Of a DNA stretch of 64,000 bases, positions 50,457 through 57,722 are shown piece after piece. Source of the stretch: Endoryza sp044226045 (GTDB taxonomy: Bacteria > Bacteroidota > Bacteroidia > Chitinophagales > Chitinophagaceae). The notes under the pieces were generated by a model. The model ran no database searches. It had not been told where the DNA came from and saw only the letters and a list, made by a program, of their open reading frames with translations. Position numbers and translations under genes: made by a program. Location of the stretch: positions 1 through 64,000 of the forward strand of contig JBGAHR010000020.1 of assembly GCA_044226045.1 (NCBI GenBank), written 5' to 3'. The stretch's first letter is position 1; the number at the start of each line of letters is the position of its first letter.

Positions 50457-50530
50457 CCGCCTTTCAGCGCCTCAGCGTCTTCAGCGTCCTCAGCGTTTCT
50501 GCGTTTTCAGCGTTTCTGCGCCTTCCGCGT
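50457..50530. repeat. CAGCGT short repeat array
   Basis: CCTCAGCGTCTTCAGCGTCC, TCAGCGTTTCTGCGTTTTCA and GCGTTTCTGCGCCTTCCGCG units form an array of period about 9-10, which ends two bases before the stop codon of the minus-strand Dps gene. Confidence 0.78.
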
Positions 50531-50531
50531 C

Positions 50532-51002
50532 TCACAAGTGAGCTCGCAGCATCCAGGCCATTTTTTCATGCGATTCCATTAAACCGGTTATGAAGTCGCT
50601 GGTGCCCAGGTCTTGCAGATCGTTCCCAATGTGATTGATATTTTCCCGCAGCCTGATGATGATGCTCTCATGATCGCCCAGCAGTTCCTTAATAAAACCG
50701 TTGGCAGTATTCGGTTGACTCGGTTGTTCGGTCAGGTGCGTCAGCTCTAGATAGTGTTTCAGGGTTGCAGGAGCGTAATGACCCAACATGCGGATCCTTT
50801 CTGCCACACTGTCCATGATCTCGTCCAACTCTTCATACTGCGATTCAAAAAACTTATGCATTTCGTGGAATTGCGCTCCTTCCACATTCCAGTGAGCGTT
50901 TCTTGTTTTTGTATACAATAAAAATTCATCTGCAAGGAATCCGGAAAGTATGTTGGCTACTCCGGACAGGTTTTCTTTTTTAATACCGATTTCAGGTTGC
51001 AT
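50532..51002 (-). CDS. Dps/ferritin-like DNA protection protein (second copy)
   Basis: 156 residues with the ferroxidase motif NAHWNVEGAQFHEMHKFFESQY (H, then H/D-type and E ligands) and the rest of the Dps fold (AERIRMLGHYAP). It is a paralogue of the protein at 20468, but differs at the N-terminus: it lacks the basic tail. It may store iron without binding DNA. Monocistronic, with no partner in view. Confidence 0.92.
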   Translation of the reverse strand: MQPEIGIKKENLSGVANILSGFLADEFLLYTKTRNAHWNVEGAQFHEMHKFFESQYEELDEIMDSVAERIRMLGHYAPATLKHYLELTHLTEQPSQPNTANGFIKELLGDHESIIIRLRENINHIGNDLQDLGTSDFITGLMESHEKMAWMLRAHL

Positions 51003-51109
51003 ATATTAAGTTTTAAAAGAAAGGAGAATGGCAGCTTGTTAATTCAATGCTGTTTCTGTGAAGTTACGCTGTACAGAAGAAAAAAAAGTGCCGGAAAGGG
51101 AAGAGCCAG

Positions 51110-51550
51110 CTAGAATCTCCGAAGGATAACAACGCCCGCCACGATTAAGACCACGCCTGCAATTCTCCAGATATTTATCCCATGTTGTTCCGGCACCAGT
51201 ATTTTAAAATGATCCAGGGCCAGCGCCATCAGCATTTGTCCGCCAACAATCAATCCAAAAGTGACGGCTGGCCCCAGTTTCGGGAATACCAGCACCACCG
51301 TAGTTACAAAAAAAGCCCCCAGGCTTCCGGCCAGCCAGGTAACAGGGGGTGTTGACCGAATCGCATCCCAATGGATCGACTGTCGCGAAAGCAGGATGTA
51401 CAGAAAAACAGTGATGGCTCCCGTTATAAAAGAGAACAGGGAAGCATAAGCGGCATTGTCAACAGCTTTGCCGAAACGCGTGTTGAGGCCGGCTTGTATC
51501 GGTAAAACTGCTCCGGCAGCCAGGGCCAGCAGTATCCAGGCAATCTTCAT
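51110..51550 (-). CDS. YdcZ-type (DUF606) DMT family transporter
   Basis: 146 residues from the ATG at 51550: four to five membrane helices, beginning WILLALAAGAVLPIQAGLNTRFG, whose N-R-G elements are typical of DUF606, and ending IAGVVLIVAGVVILRRF. Family members are half-size drug/metabolite transporters and probably dimerise. The frame to 51640 adds an unrelated basic stretch. It lies 90 bases after the hydrolase gene on the same strand. Confidence 0.88.
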   Translation of the reverse strand: MKIAWILLALAAGAVLPIQAGLNTRFGKAVDNAAYASLFSFITGAITVFLYILLSRQSIHWDAIRSTPPVTWLAGSLGAFFVTTVVLVFPKLGPAVTFGLIVGGQMLMALALDHFKILVPEQHGINIWRIAGVVLIVAGVVILRRF

Positions 51551-51640
51551 CGGTTTGAGTTTTTGATATGATCGCGACTTTGTTTCGGACAGAAAGGTCG
51601 GCCAGGAACGATAGCCCGGCCAACCTATATTCAACCACAC

Positions 51641-52732
51641 CTATTTTAAAGCATGAGCCACTTCATTGGCTGCAAAACGAAGCGCTGATTGCACTTCAGG
51701 AATATGGGCCAACGGGTTCAGTAATCCGTAATCATGAATCATTCCCTGGCATCTCACCAGCGTTACCGGAACACCTGCCAGATTGAGCTTCCTGGCATAT
51801 GCTTCGCCTTCATCACGCAGCACGTCATTTTCTGCTGTCTGAACAAGCGTAGGGGGGAGCCCCTTCAACTCCTCGAGAGAAGCACGTAACGGCGAGGCAT
51901 AAATTTCATTCCGTTCTGCAGGATTGGTTGTGTAGCTATCCCAGAACCATTTCATCATATTTTTAGTAAGGAAACGGTCGGTGGCGTATCGGTTGTAGGA
52001 AACAGTTTCAAAAGACGCATCCGTCACCGGCCAGAACAGCAGTTGAAACTTTATTTCAGGTCCTTTTTTATTTTTTGCCATCAAGGCTACTGCGGCAGTA
52101 AGATTTCCTCCCACACTATTACCGGCAATGCCGAGTTTCTTGCTGTCAACATTAATTTCCGCACCATGTTCTGCTACCCATTTGGTGGCGGCGTAGCATT
52201 CATTCAACGCGGTTGGATACTTGGCCTCGGGTGATCGGGAGTATTCAGGATGCACGGCTACTACGCCGGAGTTGACCACGAGGTCCCTGATGAAACGACT
52301 GTGAGTGGGATAGTCACCCAGTACCCATCCACCACCATGGAAGAACATGGTTACGGGAAGCAGACCGGTTTTACCTGCTGGGCGAACAACAAAGAGTTTG
52401 ACTGTTATGCCATCCTGCGTAATGGTTTTCTCAGATACCTCAACACCGGATAGGTCTGCCTTCACGGATGTTTGCGCACCTTCCAGCACTTTTCGAGCAT
52501 CCGCCGGAGATAGTTCTTCCAAAGGTTTGCCACCACCGGAGTTTAGGGCTGTCAGGAATTTTTTGGTCTCCGTCTCAATGGCGGGATCAGTTGCATAGTT
52601 GGCAACCGTATTTTCTTTGTTCATGGTTGAATCTTTTGTTGAGTGTGAGGATGTATTGTCTGCATTCTGTTCCGAACAGGCGACCATCATACCGGCTGAC
52701 ACAAACAAAAGAGTGAATGGTAGAAATTTCAT
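51641..52732 (-). CDS. Lipoprotein alpha/beta hydrolase, HSL-like esterase
   Basis: 363 residues. The lipoprotein signal has lipobox MMVAC. The catalytic part shows the oxyanion motif HGGGW, the nucleophile elbow GNSVGG, an aspartate near QTAENDVLRDEGEAYA and the final histidine in GMIHDYG. This is the hormone-sensitive lipase/carboxylesterase type. It acts on short-chain esters or lactones in the periplasm or at the outer membrane. The pairing with a second hydrolase 36 bases upstream suggests an operon. Confidence 0.93.
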   Translation of the reverse strand: MKFLPFTLLFVSAGMMVACSEQNADNTSSHSTKDSTMNKENTVANYATDPAIETETKKFLTALNSGGGKPLEELSPADARKVLEGAQTSVKADLSGVEVSEKTITQDGITVKLFVVRPAGKTGLLPVTMFFHGGGWVLGDYPTHSRFIRDLVVNSGVVAVHPEYSRSPEAKYPTALNECYAATKWVAEHGAEINVDSKKLGIAGNSVGGNLTAAVALMAKNKKGPEIKFQLLFWPVTDASFETVSYNRYATDRFLTKNMMKWFWDSYTTNPAERNEIYASPLRASLEELKGLPPTLVQTAENDVLRDEGEAYARKLNLAGVPVTLVRCQGMIHDYGLLNPLAHIPEVQSALRFAANEVAHALK

Positions 52733-52768
52733 TACTGTTTATTTTTACTGTTGAATGACTGGTGATCA

Positions 52769-53563
52769 TTATTTCGAACTTCCTATCGCTGCTTTTTCAA
52801 TGACTGCCGCAACAGCTTCAGGCTGTGAGATGAAAACCACATGGCTGCCTTTCACCTCGGTCACTTTCATATTTCCCCTCTTGGCCATGATCCGCTGACC
52901 TTCCGGGTTGATTGATTCGTCTTCGGTAGCCAGCACATACCAGCAGGGATGAGATGTCCAGGCCGGATTGGCAATGGAACTTCCAAATACAGAACCGGCC
53001 AGCGGAAGTTGAGATTTGGCCATGAAATCGGCTTTGTCCTTGGTAAGATCAGCGCAGAAACCCGAATGAAATTTTCCGAGATCGTACCACGAAAATCCGT
53101 TTGCATCGGGAGGAAGAATACCGGACTTCGGTGTGGGTGGCAGTTTCTTGATCAGATCAATCAATACTTCATTCGGTTCAGGAACAAAAGCTGCCACGTA
53201 AACCAATCCGGCCACATTGGGATGATTGCCTGTTTCTGAAATGATGCAGCCACCGTAAGAGTGTCCGACAAGTATGGTCGGTCCGTTTTGCCGGTCGAGC
53301 ACCCGTTTGGTAGCGGCCGCATCATCTGTCAATCCGGTATTGGGGTTGCCCACAACACTTACATTGTAACCTTTTTTGATAAGGATTTTATAAACGCCTT
53401 CCCAGCCCGATCCATCTGCGTAGGCTCCGTGAACAAGCACAATGTTTTTTACTCCCTGCGCGTCAGAAGCCTTTGGTGTCATTCCAAAAACTGTGGCAAG
53501 CGTCAGTGCCATCAGTAACGGTTTAGGGATAAACGATCCCCGGTTTGGACGAAATGATTTCAT
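52769..53563 (-). CDS. Secreted alpha/beta hydrolase
   Basis: 264 residues from the ATG at 53563, which opens the signal peptide (LLMALTLATVFGMTPKASDAQG). The fold begins IVLVHGAYADGSGWEGVY, the nucleophile is in VGHSYGG, and the acid and histidine follow in ATEDESINPEGQ and GSHVVFIS. This is the single-domain esterase type that resembles plant MES and bacterial EstC enzymes. It differs in lid and length from the neighbour at 51641. The longer frame to 53647 would overlap the GNAT-like gene. Confidence 0.9.
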   Translation of the reverse strand: MKSFRPNRGSFIPKPLLMALTLATVFGMTPKASDAQGVKNIVLVHGAYADGSGWEGVYKILIKKGYNVSVVGNPNTGLTDDAAATKRVLDRQNGPTILVGHSYGGCIISETGNHPNVAGLVYVAAFVPEPNEVLIDLIKKLPPTPKSGILPPDANGFSWYDLGKFHSGFCADLTKDKADFMAKSQLPLAGSVFGSSIANPAWTSHPCWYVLATEDESINPEGQRIMAKRGNMKVTEVKGSHVVFISQPEAVAAVIEKAAIGSSK

Positions 53564-53624
53564 GATTGTTTTTTTAGATTTTATTAATATGATCCTGTCC
53601 ATTGAACAGGAGTATCGATGATCG

Positions 53625-53921
53625 TTAACTACTGCTTTCCCACACATCCTGGTATCGGTCGGGATGTTGATGAAATCTTTGCTGAATAGTTCTCGACAGT
53701 GTAATGATCTTTAATTCGTGCATTCGGGCATATTCTACAATTTCATACAGAAGCCTGCTTACAACAGCCCGTATATGCTTTCTTGCCGAGATGATGGTTT
53801 CCCGGATGATGATGGCATCTTCCCTGAGTGTGATATTGATTTGTACGGCTCTTTGCTCGGAATCATGCAATACGAATGAGCCTTCTCCACTATCGGCGAT
53901 ATCAACGGAAACATTGTACAT
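53625..53921 (-). CDS. GNAT-like (YjdJ/NATD1 type) small protein
   Basis: 98 residues (the start could also be 53948). The ending SRLLYEIVEYARMHELKIITL and HPDRYQDVW is the signature of the small COG2388 acetyltransferase-like family. The acetyl-CoA loop R/Q-x-x-G-x-G/A, which should precede it, reads ARKHIRAVVS and has no glycine, so the enzyme may be inactive or may bind CoA in another way. It is the first of three co-oriented genes with the two hydrolases. Confidence 0.65.
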   Translation of the reverse strand: MYNVSVDIADSGEGSFVLHDSEQRAVQINITLREDAIIIRETIISARKHIRAVVSRLLYEIVEYARMHELKIITLSRTIQQRFHQHPDRYQDVWESSS

Positions 53922-54004
53922 GAATTTCTTTTTCAGTACAAATGTCATGAAGAGTGCCGCGCTGGAGAATATCTGATTTAGACGTAGACTTGTATAAGTG
54001 GTGC

Positions 54005-54505
54005 TTACTTGTTAACCGAAGTAAGAGGAATATGAAAATCGGAACGGTCAACATTTCGGAGAACCTGGCAGAATGTGTCAACGCAATTCCCGGAACGAAA
54101 AAGTACCACGAGTTCTTTGATCTTCTCTTTTTCGGGCACCTTGAAAAAGCGGCGAATGTTATTAATGGAGTAACTCCATTGATTGTTTTTCACAAATGTT
54201 GCCCGGGCATTTTCTTCCGTTGTGCCCCAATGAAATGGCACATATCGCCAGTCATTCGGAAAAGAGGAACTGTCAGTGATCAGTCCTAGGTGCACATATA
54301 CAGGACCTGAGAAGTTCAGCAATCCCTGGTTACCCAGCCTGGCATTGCAGGTGATGGTAATGGAACTGGTGTCGTTTATCTCAGCCGGCGTGGTTTTAAT
54401 CAGCGGCTGTTCACAGGAAACAATTAGCAAAGCAACAATCAGAATCAAGGACAGTTTCCGGGAACGTGTTAACAACAATGCAGATTTTAGCAAGATATTT
54501 CTCAT
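54005..54505 (-). CDS. Lipoprotein with a starch-binding/DUF4961-like domain
   Basis: 166 residues from the ATG at 54505. A lipoprotein signal with lipobox LIVSC is preceded by a basic stretch. The mature domain is a beta-sandwich type: GPVYVHLGLITDSSSFPNDW, RYVPFHWGTTEEN and ELVVLFRS resemble the DUF4961 domain seen in Bacteroidota amylase-like proteins. The match is by eye and moderate. It is the last gene of the kinase-regulator operon, one base after the kinase stop. Confidence 0.65.
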   Translation of the reverse strand: MRNILLKSALLLTRSRKLSLILIVALLIVSCEQPLIKTTPAEINDTSSITITCNARLGNQGLLNFSGPVYVHLGLITDSSSFPNDWRYVPFHWGTTEENARATFVKNNQWSYSINNIRRFFKVPEKEKIKELVVLFRSGNCVDTFCQVLRNVDRSDFHIPLTSVNK

Positions 54506-54506
54506 A

Positions 54507-56306
54507 TCAAATGGTTTCTTTGAGTCTTGGTGACAGGTGCTTAATACTTTTATCAATATTTAATTCTATCGTTAAACAGGTTCCATTGTCGGATTGAATG
54601 CTGAAGCTGGCTACAATATCTTCACTGAGGCCCTTCATCAATCGTACGCCCAGGGATTGTGTTGAGTCGATATCAAAGTTGTCTGGCAGACCCCGGCCAT
54701 TATCCTTTATACGGAATAGCCAGTTATTGTTTTTATCCGGCAACATGGAAATATCAATGATACCTCCCTTTTTATTGGGAAAAGCGTGTTTGATGGAATT
54801 GGTAATTCCTTCATTCAATACGAGCCCAATCGGAAGTGCGATGGAAACATCCAGTGAAAGTGGAGCCGAATCGATACGAATCTGGCAATCGCCGCCGTGA
54901 TCGAGGCTGTCTTTCAGGTAATTGACCAGGTCGGTGAGGTACGACTGCATATCGATAGTGGTCACATTGGAATCTGTATTATAGAGCCGCTGATGGATCA
55001 ACGACATCGCAAACACCCTGTGTTGCGAATCCTTCACGGCTTTGAGCGCTTCATCTTTCAGGTAGGCGGATTGTGATTCAAGCAGACTGGTAATTGTATG
55101 CAGATTGTTTTTTACCCGGTGATGTATTTCTCTAAGGAGCCATTCCTTTTCCTCCACGAGGCGATGAAGGGACAGATTTTTATTATTGATTTCCTTTTGT
55201 TGTTTTTTTAGTTTTTGTACCTGTCTGTAAATGATCGAGCCCAGCGTAGTGAGTACCAGGCAGGAAATGGATATAATCCAGGCATACCAGGTGATCCCTC
55301 TTTTATCCCTTTCCACGTCTGAAAGATTTTCTGCCTGTATTACAGGCATAACTTCCGACAGCTGTATGATTCGCTGGCGGGCGCCATAAGCCCTGGCATC
55401 TGAAGCAGCCTTTTGAATATAATCGAGTGCCAGCCTGATCTGCCCTTTTTTGAAGAGCTGTGTTGACAAGTTAAGCATGGCGGAAGTTTCTTTGGTACTC
55501 GATCGGATATCTGCTATGGCGGCCTCGCAAAGAAGCATGATGGCCGAATCGGTGGAACCCTTTCGAAGAAAAAGATCACTGTAAGTAGAATAGACCAGGG
55601 CTTGCTGATGCAGATCCAGTTGCGGTCTTTTTAATAGAAGCCTGAATCCCGAGTCTGCGGCGGAGACCTTATTGTTTCGAATCAGTTTTAATGCGGAATA
55701 GTAAACCCGCTCAAATGACCCTTCCGGACTGAGTTCGATCACAGAATCGATTTGCCGGGAACCTTCCCGGGTGTAATAGTCGTTGGATACCTTTTGTTTA
55801 TTGTAATCAGACAAATCAAAAAATGCCCGCGCTTTCAGAATATGGTATTCTCTTTTTAAATCAAGGGAGAAGCGCCCCGGATCAATGGACTCAAGGGTAT
55901 CGAACACATTTTTATACATACCAGAAGAAAGCAGTACAAAACAATACCGTATTTGAGAGGCACCCAACAGGCTGTCATTGTGTTGTTGCTTGGCAGCTTC
56001 AATCAGTTTGTTGGCATAAAAGAAGGCAGAGTCGAAGTTGAACAGGGCATACTCTTCATACACCGGCAGCACATCAGCGAAAGAAGGATGCTCAATATTG
56101 GCGAGAGCCTTCTTTAAACTGTCGATTCTTGCTCTTTTGATATTATCGTATTCACGGGCCTTGCCCAATTCTCGGTTTAAGGAAACAAGAGATGACTGTA
56201 CGTTGTTTTGCGCACAAACGGAAGTCATGACGCCCGATAAAAGCAGCAATGCGGATAGAAGCAACGTTTTGTTATGGCTGATTACAGTTTTCAATGGCAG
56301 AGACAC
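54507..56306 (-). CDS. TPR-sensor histidine kinase (HisKA_2), second copy
   Basis: 599 residues: signal or anchor helix, an N-terminal helical region of TPR-like repeats to about 330, one membrane helix (ISISCLVLTTLGSIIYRQV), a coiled coil and the kinase core. The HisKA_2 dimerisation histidine lies in REIHHRVKNNLHTITSLLES, with a HATPase after it (LVLNEGITNSIKHAFPNKKGG, NGRGLPDN). It is a paralogue of the kinase at 57719. Its start is directly adjacent to the end of the sigma-54 regulator, and it is followed at once by a lipoprotein. Confidence 0.92.
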   Translation of the reverse strand: MSLPLKTVISHNKTLLLSALLLLSGVMTSVCAQNNVQSSLVSLNRELGKAREYDNIKRARIDSLKKALANIEHPSFADVLPVYEEYALFNFDSAFFYANKLIEAAKQQHNDSLLGASQIRYCFVLLSSGMYKNVFDTLESIDPGRFSLDLKREYHILKARAFFDLSDYNKQKVSNDYYTREGSRQIDSVIELSPEGSFERVYYSALKLIRNNKVSAADSGFRLLLKRPQLDLHQQALVYSTYSDLFLRKGSTDSAIMLLCEAAIADIRSSTKETSAMLNLSTQLFKKGQIRLALDYIQKAASDARAYGARQRIIQLSEVMPVIQAENLSDVERDKRGITWYAWIISISCLVLTTLGSIIYRQVQKLKKQQKEINNKNLSLHRLVEEKEWLLREIHHRVKNNLHTITSLLESQSAYLKDEALKAVKDSQHRVFAMSLIHQRLYNTDSNVTTIDMQSYLTDLVNYLKDSLDHGGDCQIRIDSAPLSLDVSIALPIGLVLNEGITNSIKHAFPNKKGGIIDISMLPDKNNNWLFRIKDNGRGLPDNFDIDSTQSLGVRLMKGLSEDIVASFSIQSDNGTCLTIELNIDKSIKHLSPRLKETI

Positions 56307-57722
56307 TTAGCTCCCGGAGCTTGTTTTTTCAATGGTGAAATAATGTTCTTTCTGAATGCCGAGTCGTTTGATCCGGGAATGAAGGGTCGAGACATTTATT
56401 TTCAGAATTTCTGCAGCCCCGCCTTGTCCGGCAACTTTTCCTCTGCATAACTTAAGGATAGAGATGATATGATCCCTCTCCATTTCCTCGATCGTTTTGG
56501 GAGTATCGCTCGCAGCGTGAGATTTTGTGTTTTGTTGCGGCTGGCCCGATGTTGGAACATCTGTAATGACCGAACCATTGGTAAGCAATACCGATCTTTC
56601 AATCAGGTTTTCGAGTTCGCGGATATTACCGGGCCAGTGGTGGCTTTCCAGTTTTTTCAAAGCCTCACTACTGATGCCGGTGACCTGTTTGCCGGTTCTG
56701 CGGCCGAACAATTGAATAAAATGATGGGCCAGTAATGGGATATCTTCTTTTCTTTCCCGCAGACTCGGCAGCGTAATAGGAAATACATTCAACCGATAAT
56801 ACAAATCCATCCTGAATCGTCCTTCGGCAATTTCTTTTTCCAGATCGCGGTTGGTGGCAGTAATGATTCTGACATCAATCTTAATCGTTTCCCGGCCACC
56901 GATCCTTTCAATCTCCTTTTCCTGTAATACCCGCAAAAGTTTTACCTGGATTTCCAACGGCAGTTCACCAATCTCATCCAGGAAAATGGTGCCTCCGGCC
57001 GCCTGTTCAAACTTGCCGATCCGCCTTTCATAGGCGCCGGTATAGGAACCCTTTTCATGACCAAATAATTCCGATTCAATCAGGGTAATAGGAAGTGCGG
57101 CACAATTCACCTTTATAAAAGGGCGATTTCGCCTGGCAGATAGCAAATGAATACTTTCGGCCATTTTTTCTTTACCGGTTCCGCTTTCGCCCAGCAGCAA
57201 CACAGATGTGTCAGAAGGCGCCACAGTCAGCACCGATTTCAGCGCATCCTGTAATGCCTTGCTCTTTCCAATGACCTGCCGAAATTCCGGGATATCTGCT
57301 GGCTCTGCCACCGGGCCGGTGCTGTTGCTGATTATTTTTCTTGTTTGGAGATATTGCTCGTGTAAATACCAGGCGATATCAAGTGTAACGAGGATATCCT
57401 TCTCCCGAAAAGGTTTAACCAGGAATCCGTAGGGGCGGGTTACCTTGGCTTCATCCAGTGTTTTCTTATTGGAATTGGCCGACAGGTAAACAAAGCCAAT
57501 ATCCATTTGCGATAGCTTCCGCGCAAGATCAATGCCTGTCAGGTTACCCTGCAGAAATATATCCAGTAATACCAGGTTGGGTTTTTCTTTCTCAATGATG
57601 TCGAGCGCCACCGGTACCGAGCGCGCAATGGTGCATACTTTATAGCCTGCGTTTTCAAGAATGCGTTGCAGGTTATTCGCTTCTATGAACTGGTCTTCAA
57701 CAATGAGAATTTTCTTTTTCAT
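56307..57722 (-). CDS. Sigma-54 dependent response regulator
   Basis: 471 residues: receiver at about 1-120 with D54 in LLDIFLQGNLTG, a linker, AAA+ at about 150-385 with Walker A GESGTGKE, contact loop GSYTGA in HEKGSYTGAY, Walker B GGTIFLDEIGEL, and a C-terminal helix-turn-helix (AAEILKINVSTLHSRIKRL). The loop is GAFTGA with A to S and F to Y. It lies between two paralogous kinases, overlapping the first by four bases and touching the second, so all three are translationally coupled. Confidence 0.94.
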   Translation of the reverse strand: MKKKILIVEDQFIEANNLQRILENAGYKVCTIARSVPVALDIIEKEKPNLVLLDIFLQGNLTGIDLARKLSQMDIGFVYLSANSNKKTLDEAKVTRPYGFLVKPFREKDILVTLDIAWYLHEQYLQTRKIISNSTGPVAEPADIPEFRQVIGKSKALQDALKSVLTVAPSDTSVLLLGESGTGKEKMAESIHLLSARRNRPFIKVNCAALPITLIESELFGHEKGSYTGAYERRIGKFEQAAGGTIFLDEIGELPLEIQVKLLRVLQEKEIERIGGRETIKIDVRIITATNRDLEKEIAEGRFRMDLYYRLNVFPITLPSLRERKEDIPLLAHHFIQLFGRRTGKQVTGISSEALKKLESHHWPGNIRELENLIERSVLLTNGSVITDVPTSGQPQQNTKSHAASDTPKTIEEMERDHIISILKLCRGKVAGQGGAAEILKINVSTLHSRIKRLGIQKEHYFTIEKTSSGS

